From JBBDNV01 sp040877415 (GTDB taxonomy: Bacteria > Planctomycetota > Planctomycetia > Pirellulales > PALSA-1355): a stretch of DNA of 6,089 nt. Position numbers and translations under genes: made by a program. Each line of letters starts with the position of its first letter. Position 1 is the stretch's first letter. Location of the stretch: contig JBBDNV010000058.1 in assembly GCA_040877415.1 (NCBI GenBank), positions 1-6,089 of the forward strand, given 5' to 3'. A model generated the notes under the pieces. It did no database searches. It worked only from the letters and a program-made list of their open reading frames with translations, and was not told where the DNA came from. Shown here one piece after another: positions 1 through 5,206 of this stretch.

Positions 1-83
1 CGCGGCGAGACCCGCGAAAAACGGCGGTCGCGAGGTGCCTGTCCCAGTTTTTCCGACGCGAACTCGAAGAACCGCGGTGCTGT
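1..83. repeat. Intergenic REP-like dyad downstream of rph
   Basis: Non-coding stretch after the rph stop, running off the window edge. On the plus strand GAAAAAC (16-22) is matched by GTTTTTC (47-53), and CGCGA (13-17) by TCGCG (28-32). Between them sits GGTGCCTGTCCC (34-45), running into AGTTTTTC. This compact, structured, non-coding arrangement resembles dispersed intergenic palindromes. From memory, unverified, GGGACAGGCACC-type motifs recur in planctomycete and other genomes, sometimes near REP-associated Y1 transposases. It could also help end the arg-rph transcript, but no hairpin followed directly by a T-run is present on the minus strand. Confidence 0.35.
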
Positions 84-815
84 TTAACCGCTCGAGTCGG
101 CCGCAAACGGCCAGGCGTCGCCCAGGGCCCGCTTTTGAATCTCGCGGATTTCGGCCAGGCCGCGGCGGGCGAGCTTGAGCATGACGGCCAGATCCTCCTC
201 GCTGAAGGTGGCTTCCTCGCCCGTCCCCTGCACTTCCACAAAACGGCCGCTGCCGGTCATCACCACGTTCATGTCAACTTCGGCGGCCACGTCTTCCTGG
301 TAATCCAGATCGACGAGCGGTCGCCCGTCGACGATGCCCACGCTGACGGCCGCCACGCTTTCGACAAGCGGACAGCTCGATAAACCCTCGATCGTGCCGA
401 TCGCGTCCACGAGCGCGATCATGGCTCCGGTGATGCTCGCCGTGCGCGTGCCGCCGTCGGCCTCCAGCACGTCACAATCGACGATGATCGAACGTTCTCC
501 CAACGCGTTCAAATCGACCACGGCCCGCAAGCTGCGCCCAATGAGACGCTGGATTTCTGTGGTCCGGCCGTCGACCTTGCCGACGTCGCGCCGTTTTCGC
601 GGGCTGGTGCTGCCGGGCAGCATGCCGTATTCGGCCGTGACCCAGCCGCGCCCCTGTCCGACGATCCACGGCGGCACGCTTGCTTCGACGCTGGCGGTGC
701 ACAGCACGGTCGTGCGGCCCGAAGCGATCAGCACGCTGCCGGCGGCCGGACGCGTGAACTGTCGCTTGATGCTCATCGGCCGCAAAACGTCGTTGGCCCG
801 GCCGTCATGACGCAT
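84..815 (-). CDS. rph: Ribonuclease PH (tRNA 3'-end phosphorolytic exoribonuclease)
   Basis: Cytoplasmic enzyme that uses phosphate to trim nucleotides from tRNA precursor 3' ends, releasing nucleoside diphosphates; it acts as a ring-shaped hexamer. The 243-aa product has the family's usual length and opens with the classic MRHDGR...LRP. Visible motifs are EIQRLIGRSLR (87-97), the phosphate-binding GGTRT (121-125), and LDYQED...DMN, whose D175 and D181 match the paired acidic residues of the active site. The start at 815 is chosen because the family begins at MRxDGR; upstream there is only a weak GAG, 8 bases before the ATG. An in-frame ATG at 872 would add 19 residues unlike the family. It is the last gene of the arg cluster, 66 bases after argF, and is probably co-transcribed. 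The C-terminal tail (PFAADSSG) is ordinary. Identification is secure. Confidence 0.97.
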   Translation of the reverse strand: MRHDGRANDVLRPMSIKRQFTRPAAGSVLIASGRTTVLCTASVEASVPPWIVGQGRGWVTAEYGMLPGSTSPRKRRDVGKVDGRTTEIQRLIGRSLRAVVDLNALGERSIIVDCDVLEADGGTRTASITGAMIALVDAIGTIEGLSSCPLVESVAAVSVGIVDGRPLVDLDYQEDVAAEVDMNVVMTGSGRFVEVQGTGEEATFSEEDLAVMLKLARRGLAEIREIQKRALGDAWPFAADSSG

Positions 816-881
816 GGCGCGTTCTCGCGAATACGGGTCGGAAAGTATTCTGTGCGTTGCTAGAGGCCGCAAGCGGTCGCA

Positions 882-1799
882 TCACGACTGCGCGCCGAGG
901 ATCCAGGCCAGGATGCCTTTTTGCACATGGAGTCGGTTGGCGGCCTGCTGGACGACAACGCTTTGCGGGCCGTCGATCACTTCGTCGGTCACCTCCTCGC
1001 CGCGGTGCGCCGGCAGGCAGTGCATGAACAGGGCGCCGGGGGGAGCTTTGGCCATCAGCTCGGCGTTGATCTGATAGGCGGCAAAGGCCTTGCGGCGTTT
1101 TTCGGCTTCTTTTTCCTGGCCCATGCTGGTCCACACGTCGGTGTAAATGGCCGTGGCGCCGCGCACCGCTTCGATCGGATCGGTCGTGACCTGCATGTCA
1201 AGCTCCGGCACCTCGTGCTTCAGATGGGCCGAGAACTCGTCCTTGAATTGATACGCCTGGGGTGTCGCCGTCACGAACTTCATCCCCATTTTGCCGCAGC
1301 CCACGGCCAGGCTGTGGGCCACGTTGTTGGCGTCGCCCACGAAGGCCAACGTGTGCCCCTTGAGACGGCCCACCAGCTCCTTCAGCGTGTACAGGTCGGC
1401 CAGGGCCTGGCAGGGGTGCGCAAAATCGGTCAGGCCGTTAATCACCGCGCAGGTGCTGTAGCGTGCCAGATCGACGGCCGTCTGGTGTTTGTACGCGCGA
1501 ACGACGATCACGTCGGCATATTGGCTCAGCACGCGGCCGAAATCGGCCACGCTTTCGCGCGAGCCAAAGCCCACGTCGTCCCCCAAAAACAGGCTATTGC
1601 CCCCCAGGTTGATCATGCCTGCCTCGAAGCTGACGCGCGTGCGCAGCGAGGGCTTTTCAAAGAGCAGGGCCATCACGCGGCCGGGCAAAAGCGCCTCGCG
1701 CAGACCCTGGTTGTACTTCGTTTTCAGATCTTCGGTGATGGCAAAAATGCGATCGATCTCGGCCGCTTTCAAATCGGCCACGGTGAGCAGATTTCGCAT
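882..1799 (-). CDS. argF: Ornithine carbamoyltransferase
   Basis: Cytoplasmic enzyme that joins carbamoyl phosphate and ornithine to give citrulline, the sixth step of arginine synthesis. The 305-aa length fits the family. The carbamoyl phosphate loop is FEKPSLRTR (48-55 region, SLRTR at 51-55), with Leu where the textbook motif has Thr (STRTR). HPCQ is at 128-131, GDANNV at 155-160, the ornithine-binding DVWTSMG at 221-227 and the catalytic HCLPAHRG at 260-267. The ornithine loop plus HCLP distinguish it from aspartate carbamoyltransferase. N-acetyl- or N-succinyl-ornithine variants cannot be fully excluded by eye, but the DxxxSMG loop favours plain ornithine. The ATG at 1799 has GAGG (1807-1810) 7 bases upstream. 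It follows argD by 34 bases and precedes rph. All key residues are present. Confidence 0.97.
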   Translation of the reverse strand: MRNLLTVADLKAAEIDRIFAITEDLKTKYNQGLREALLPGRVMALLFEKPSLRTRVSFEAGMINLGGNSLFLGDDVGFGSRESVADFGRVLSQYADVIVVRAYKHQTAVDLARYSTCAVINGLTDFAHPCQALADLYTLKELVGRLKGHTLAFVGDANNVAHSLAVGCGKMGMKFVTATPQAYQFKDEFSAHLKHEVPELDMQVTTDPIEAVRGATAIYTDVWTSMGQEKEAEKRRKAFAAYQINAELMAKAPPGALFMHCLPAHRGEEVTDEVIDGPQSVVVQQAANRLHVQKGILAWILGAQS

Positions 1800-1833
1800 G
1801 TCGTCACCTCGCTTGGGCGAAGCACGATCGCTT

Positions 1834-3039
1834 CTAGCCGGTCTGTTCCTTAAGCACCGCTGCCAGAATATCGCAGCCGTCGTGCAGTTGTTTTTCGCTG
1901 AGATTCATGGCCGGCAGCAGCCGGATCACGGTATGGTGCGTGCAATTCACGAGCAGCTTGCGATCCATGCAGGCCTCGACGACCGGCGTGCCGTCGATCG
2001 CCAGCTCGATGCCGATCATGAGGCCCAGGATCCGCACGTCGCGAATCAAATCGCACTCTTGCTGCAAGGCGGTCAGCCGCTGGTGAAAAAGTTCGCTCAG
2101 GCGCCGGGCGTTTTCCAGCAGGCCGTCGTTCTCGATCATTTCGATCGCCGCGATCCCCGCCCGCGCGGCGATCGGGTTCCCGCCGAAGGTGGCCGCGTGC
2201 ATGCCCGGCCGCAAGCTGGGGGCAATTTCGGGCGTGGTCACGAGCGCCCCGCCGGCGAGCCCGCCGCACAGACCCTTGGCCAACGTCATGACGTCGGGCG
2301 TCACGCCGTAGTGCTGATAGGCAAACCACTGTCCGGTCCGCCCACAGCCTGTTTGCACTTCGTCGAACACCAGGAGCAGGCCCTGGTCGTTGGCAATCCG
2401 CCGCAGGCCGGCCAAAAAGCCGTCGGGCGGAAGATTGATGCCCCCTTCGCCCTGCACGGGCTCGACGATGATGGCGGCCGTTTCGTCGTCCACGAGTTTT
2501 GTAACCGCCTCCAGATCGCCGAACGGCGCGTAGACGAAGCCGGCCATCAGCGGCCCGAGGCCTTCGTGATACTTGGGCTGCGCCGTGGCGGCCGTGGCGC
2601 CCAACGTGCGGCCGTGAAACCCACCCTCAAACGTAATGATCTTGTAGCGCCCCTTGGGCGCGTGGAGCCGCGCCAGCTTGATCGCGGCCTCGTTGGCTTC
2701 CGTGCCCGAGCTGCAGAAAAACGCCTGGCCGCCAAAACTTCGCTGCGAGAGCATTTTGGCCCAGCGGCCCTGGACTTCGGTGTACCAGGTGTTCGGCACG
2801 TGGATGAGCGTGGCGACCTGCTCTTGCACGGCCTTGACCACCGGCTCGGGACAGTGTCCCAGCAAGTCGCATCCCCAGCCCGGGAAAAAATCGAGATAGC
2901 GATTTCCTTCCACGTCCCACACGTACGAGCCCTGGCCGCGACTCAAGGCGACGCCGAAGCGGCGATAGTTCGGCACCACGTACCGCTTGAACATTTCCAT
3001 GATTTCGCCGCTCTTCAGGGTCGCCTCGGCAGTAGCCAT
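1834..3039 (-). CDS. argD: Acetylornithine aminotransferase (PLP-dependent)
   Basis: Class III, fold-type I aminotransferase that transfers an amino group from glutamate to N-acetylglutamate semialdehyde to form N-acetylornithine; family members often also serve lysine synthesis. The 401-aa product matches the usual length. Visible are the PLP phosphate loop SSGTEANE (110-117), FHGRT (141-145) whose aromatic stacks on PLP, EPVQGEGG (193-200), FDEVQTGCGRTG (225-236) with D226 contacting the pyridine nitrogen, the Schiff-base lysine K255 in TLAKG, HAATFGGNP (281-289) and R373 near the C-terminus for substrate carboxylate binding. The frame stays open far upstream through argB, but that part is a high-GC shadow. 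Three close ATGs (3039, 3045, 3054) compete; 3039 has GGAG 8 bases away and 3054 has another GGAG 9 bases away, so 401 or 406 aa are both possible. It lies between argB (125-base gap) and argF (34-base gap). Confidence 0.96.
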   Translation of the reverse strand: MATAEATLKSGEIMEMFKRYVVPNYRRFGVALSRGQGSYVWDVEGNRYLDFFPGWGCDLLGHCPEPVVKAVQEQVATLIHVPNTWYTEVQGRWAKMLSQRSFGGQAFFCSSGTEANEAAIKLARLHAPKGRYKIITFEGGFHGRTLGATAATAQPKYHEGLGPLMAGFVYAPFGDLEAVTKLVDDETAAIIVEPVQGEGGINLPPDGFLAGLRRIANDQGLLLVFDEVQTGCGRTGQWFAYQHYGVTPDVMTLAKGLCGGLAGGALVTTPEIAPSLRPGMHAATFGGNPIAARAGIAAIEMIENDGLLENARRLSELFHQRLTALQQECDLIRDVRILGLMIGIELAIDGTPVVEACMDRKLLVNCTHHTVIRLLPAMNLSEKQLHDGCDILAAVLKEQTG

Positions 3040-3047
3040 GCTCATTT

Positions 3048-3067
3048 CTCCCATGTTCGATGGCTCC
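3048..3067 (-). promoter_or_regulatory. Tandem Shine-Dalgarno sites of argD
   Basis: Two GGAG elements lie on the minus strand: 3048-3051, 8 bases before the ATG at 3039, and 3064-3067, 9 bases before the ATG at 3054. The middle ATG at 3045 is only 2 bases from the first element and is unlikely to be used. The sites limit the argD start to two choices but do not decide between them. Confidence 0.55.
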
Positions 3068-3164
3068 CAAATGGACGGCGGAAACCGCGCCGCGCGCCGC
3101 GAAAGACCGATAGACATTTCTCGCCGGCCGCGGGTTCGGCGGCGGCGAAGGAAAGCGACGCTGT

Positions 3165-4046
3165 CTAAGGATCCTTGACGATCTCCGTTCCCACTCCCTT
3201 GTTCGTATAAATCTCCAGCAGCAGGGCATGGCGCTCGCGGCCGTCGATGATGTGGATCTTGCGGACCCCCTTGCCGAGCGTGTCCAGGCAGGCCTCGACT
3301 TTGGGGATCATGCCCTTGTCGATGACCCCTTCGCGGATCAGTCCCAGGGCCTGGCTGGCGGTGAGCGAGTCGAAGAGCGACGCGGCGTCGTCCTTCTGCC
3401 GCCGCACGCCGTTGACGTCGCTCATGTAGATCAGCTTTTCGGCTCCCAGGGCCAGCGCCACGGCCGTGGCGGCCGTGTCCGCGTTCACGTTCAGTTTTTC
3501 GCCGCTTTCGCTTACGCACATCGACGGAATCACCGGCACGGCGCCGGCATAGCACAGGTTGTTGATCGTGCCGCGATCCACGCGCGTCACCGTTCCCACC
3601 GAGCCCAGTTCGATCGGTTTTCCCCGTTCATCCTCCAATACGAGCCGCTCGCCGAACAACACGCCCGTGGTACGGAAGTTCAAGGGCGCGGCACGGCCCC
3701 CAAAAGCTTCGATCCGCTCGGCGATTTGCTCGTTGGTTTCATAGGCCAGCACGCGCTCGACGATCGCCAGCGTGGCCTCGTCGGTATAGCGCCGGCCTTG
3801 AATGAAACGGGGCACCAGTCCGGCCGCGTCCATGGCCCGATTGATGGCCGCTCCGCCGCCGTGCACGACGACCGGCCGCATGCCGACGGTTTCCATGAAC
3901 ACGATGTCGACCAGCAAATGGCGCATCGCATCGACGTCGTCCAGCAGGCTTCCCCCCAGCTTGATGACGGTCACCTTGTCGCGAAACTGCCGGATCCAGC
4001 CCAAGGCCTCGATCAGCACGGCGGCTTTTTCAGTGGGAGTAAGCAA
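3165..4046 (-). CDS. argB: N-acetylglutamate kinase, arginine-inhibited type
   Basis: Amino acid kinase-fold enzyme that phosphorylates N-acetyl-L-glutamate with ATP, the second and usually controlling step of arginine synthesis. The 293-aa product carries IKLGGS (28-33, K29 being the phosphate-binding lysine), VHGGG (61-65), GRRYTDE (84-90), NVNAD (186-190), SDVNGV (209-214) and GMIPKV (245-250), all typical of the family. It is longer than the arginine-insensitive E. coli enzyme (258 aa). The roughly 20 extra residues before the kinase core form a predicted helix, and the tail LLLEIYTNKGVGT matches the C-terminal signature of hexameric, arginine-inhibited enzymes, so feedback inhibition is inferred. 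No in-frame ATG lies near the N-terminus; TTG at 4046 with GGAG (4055-4058) 8 bases upstream is the best start. First gene of the operon, behind a strong promoter. Confidence 0.97.
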   Translation of the reverse strand: MLTPTEKAAVLIEALGWIRQFRDKVTVIKLGGSLLDDVDAMRHLLVDIVFMETVGMRPVVVHGGGAAINRAMDAAGLVPRFIQGRRYTDEATLAIVERVLAYETNEQIAERIEAFGGRAAPLNFRTTGVLFGERLVLEDERGKPIELGSVGTVTRVDRGTINNLCYAGAVPVIPSMCVSESGEKLNVNADTAATAVALALGAEKLIYMSDVNGVRRQKDDAASLFDSLTASQALGLIREGVIDKGMIPKVEACLDTLGKGVRKIHIIDGRERHALLLEIYTNKGVGTEIVKDP

Positions 4047-4054
4047 CTCGCTGG

Positions 4055-4058
4055 CTCC
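4055..4058 (-). promoter_or_regulatory. Shine-Dalgarno site fixing the TTG start of argB
   Basis: GGAG on the minus strand, 8 bases before TTG at 4044-4046. No ATG occurs in frame between this site and the promoter, so this element is the main support for the TTG start. The encoded N-terminal helix also agrees with the arginine-inhibited kinase family. Confidence 0.7.
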
Positions 4059-4141
4059 GGGCCGTGGCGTTTCCGCGCGGGGGACGCACCGGACGCGGCC
4101 GCGCGCCCTGTTTACTGGGGAATTCCAGGGGGAAACGTATC

Positions 4142-4169
4142 ATTGTAAGGCACCCCCCCGGACTGTCAA
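4142..4169 (-). promoter_or_regulatory. Sigma-70-like promoter of the arg operon
   Basis: On the minus strand TTGACA (4164-4169, a perfect -35) is followed after 16 bases by TACAAT (4142-4147, five of six matches to the -10 consensus). Transcription would begin near 4135, giving a leader of about 90 bases before argB. The spacer contains seven consecutive G (4153-4159 on the minus strand), so its length could vary by replication slippage. No operator or leader peptide is recognisable in the leader. Such a close match is striking in GC-rich DNA and it sits in the expected place, but activity is inferred. Confidence 0.75.
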
Positions 4170-4208
4170 CGCACGAGCTGCTGGGTGTGTGGCAAGGAAT
4201 TCTGGCAG

Positions 4209-4266
4209 GTAGCTGAGTTCGCAAGAACTCAGATGATTCAGGCTGAATTCTTGCGAATCCAGCTAC
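4209..4266. repeat. Nested inverted repeat forming two hairpins
   Basis: Two 24-base arms, 4209-4232 and 4243-4266, are reverse complements at 21 of 24 positions, with a 10-base spacer. Each arm is itself a hairpin: CTGAGTTC-GCAA-GAACTCAG (4213-4232) is a perfect 8-bp stem with a GNRA-type loop on the plus strand. The second arm (4243-4262) has an 8-bp stem with one G-T pair and shows its GCAA loop on the minus strand. CCAGCTAC at 4259-4266 recurs at 4279-4286. It lies between the stop of the 246-aa gene and the arg promoter. It could be a dispersed REP/MITE-like palindrome or an RNA-stabilising or terminating structure; no T-run follows it. Confidence 0.75.
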
Positions 4267-4296
4267 ACACGCCGGCTCCCAGCTACGGACACGTCG

Positions 4297-5037
4297 TCAC
4301 TGCTTCCACGTGAACGAATGGACGATTTCCGCTACCTGGCGGCGGGGATCGCGCAGCGAATCGGCGTACATGAAGACCAGCACGGCCGTCTGTTTCCCGA
4401 ACGCGCGCGCAAAGACGTCGACGTTCGCCGTTCCACCGTAATCTGAGTACCACAAATCGTAGCGCAGGGTGAGTCTCTGCCAATTGTCGAATTCAGAACG
4501 GCTGAGGGACACCTTCTTTGAAAAGCCCGACGCTAGACGGGGCCCGTTCTCGGTCATTCGCTTCGCAATCTGCTGCGGGGTCAATTCGACGAGGTACACC
4601 CTCATTTGCACGTCATGATAGGAACTTGAATTGGGGCCCCAGCCGTCGCCACCCAGATGGGCGAGGCAAGCACCGAACGGCAACAGCGCATTAACGATTT
4701 CGGCGTATTCCTTGTCCCATTCACCGTCGGCGACACGAACCCTTGCCAACTCGGTCGGCGAAAGGTGGATGTTTTCATGGTACTTTGCTTGCCAGTCGAG
4801 CCAGTGTTGGGGAATCTGAAACGACCCTCCCGCCGGCTGGAGTTCTATGGTGCGCCCACGGATGACCGCGAGTGCTTTTGCCGGCTGGGCAGCGCTGAGA
4901 AAATTGATTGAGCCGAAATCGCGCTGGACATGGAGCAGACCCCACACAAGCAGACATATGAGGAACCGGCGCAAGACCAACTTGTCAAGATCGCGAGCCT
5001 GACGCATCGTCAGATTAGCGGACTCTGGATTGGGCAT
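4297..5037 (-). CDS. Hypothetical membrane-anchored or exported protein
   Basis: I do not recognise a named family. The 246-aa product starts with a basic segment (RQARDLDKLVLRR, about 12-24), then a hydrophobic stretch FLICLLVWGLLHV (25-37), then a mature-like region from about residue 50. This suits a signal anchor or a signal peptide with a long n-region. The rest is soluble, with a tryptophan- and tyrosine-rich middle: IPQHWLDWQ (75-83), HLGGDGWG (127-134), LRYDLWYSDYGGTANVD (191-207), and the ending IVHSFTWKQ. The pattern of a GGSFQIPQHW opening and a hydrophobic strand before a final SFTW loosely recalls exported PsbP/DcrB-like domains; this is a weak analogy. The start at 5037 is set by AGGAGG 9 bases upstream; an in-frame ATG at 5073 lies upstream of that site. 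The gene has lower GC than the arg genes and sits 169 bases after the protease gene. Confidence 0.75.
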   Translation of the reverse strand: MPNPESANLTMRQARDLDKLVLRRFLICLLVWGLLHVQRDFGSINFLSAAQPAKALAVIRGRTIELQPAGGSFQIPQHWLDWQAKYHENIHLSPTELARVRVADGEWDKEYAEIVNALLPFGACLAHLGGDGWGPNSSSYHDVQMRVYLVELTPQQIAKRMTENGPRLASGFSKKVSLSRSEFDNWQRLTLRYDLWYSDYGGTANVDVFARAFGKQTAVLVFMYADSLRDPRRQVAEIVHSFTWKQ

Positions 5038-5046
5038 TCTCTTCCC

Positions 5047-5052
5047 CCTCCT
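5047..5052 (-). promoter_or_regulatory. Consensus Shine-Dalgarno AGGAGG
   Basis: Perfect AGGAGG on the minus strand, 9 bases before the ATG at 5037, within a purine-rich run. It favours this start over the in-frame ATG at 5073, which would place the site inside the coding region. Confidence 0.75.
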
Positions 5053-5072
5053 CGCGAAACGATCCTGTTGCA

Positions 5073-5095
5073 TTGGGGTCGCCGGGACTTGAATT
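5073..5095 (-). other. tRNA 3'-end-like scrap (possible att remnant)
   Basis: On the minus strand TTCAAGTCCCGGCGACCCCA reads like the T-loop, T-stem and acceptor 3' strand of a tRNA. There is no matching 5' acceptor strand at tRNA distance, and the 5' half of the T-stem does not pair without a gap, so this is not a functional tRNA. It could be a remnant of a tRNA-targeted integration or chance similarity. Confidence 0.2.
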
Positions 5096-5136
5096 CGCTG
5101 CCCGTTGATGGTGCACGCTTAACCGCGGACCGCGCT

Positions 5137-5176
5137 GTTGCCGGCGAATTGTTCGAACGATCCCCCAACCGGCAAC
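5137..5176. repeat. Intergenic inverted repeat upstream of the 246-aa gene
   Basis: GTTGCCGG (5137-5144) pairs with CCGGCAAC (5169-5176) across a 24-base loop. The loop holds a second dyad centred on GTTCGAAC (5151-5158), extending to 5148-5161 with one G-T pair. It starts 30 bases past the protease stop. It could slow or end that transcript or bind a regulator, but no T-run follows on the minus strand, so a standard intrinsic terminator is not supported. The rest of 5038-5206 shows no convincing promoter. Confidence 0.5.
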
Positions 5177-5206
5177 GCTTACGACCAAGATAGGATGTTC
5201 TCTTTG

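Noticed and set aside
1..83. Classical intrinsic terminator after rph
   Set aside because: There is dyad symmetry, but no GC-rich hairpin immediately followed by a T-run on the minus strand.
816..872. Longer RNase PH start at the ATG at 872
   Set aside because: The extra 19 residues do not match the family, which begins at MRxDGR, encoded from 815.
921..1853. Plus-strand open frame of 310 codons opposite argF
   Set aside because: His- and Gly-rich antisense shadow of argF with no family resemblance.
2853..2865. Palindrome GGGACAGTGTCCC
   Set aside because: It lies inside argD in the codons for a conserved GHCPEP stretch and is best explained by coding constraint.
1489..3168. Long plus-strand open frame (559 codons) across argF and argD
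   Set aside because: It is antisense to two confidently identified enzymes, has no recognisable domains, and is Arg/His/Gln-rich as expected from reading GC-rich genes backwards.
3040..3555. N-terminal extension of ArgD by 172 residues
   Set aside because: It overlaps argB in another frame and is a basic, low-complexity translation; the family starts near the ATG at 3039-3054.
4047..4141. ArgR operator, riboswitch or attenuator in the argB leader
   Set aside because: No AT-rich ARG-box-like dyad, arginine-rich leader peptide or known aptamer pattern could be seen in the leader.
3228..4148. Plus-strand open frame of 306 codons opposite argB
   Set aside because: Antisense shadow of argB; ends inside the arg promoter region and shows no domain.
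5118..5161. Integron attC-like core (GTTAAGC on the minus strand)
   Set aside because: One core-like heptamer is present, but its complementary partner at the other end of a stem is missing.
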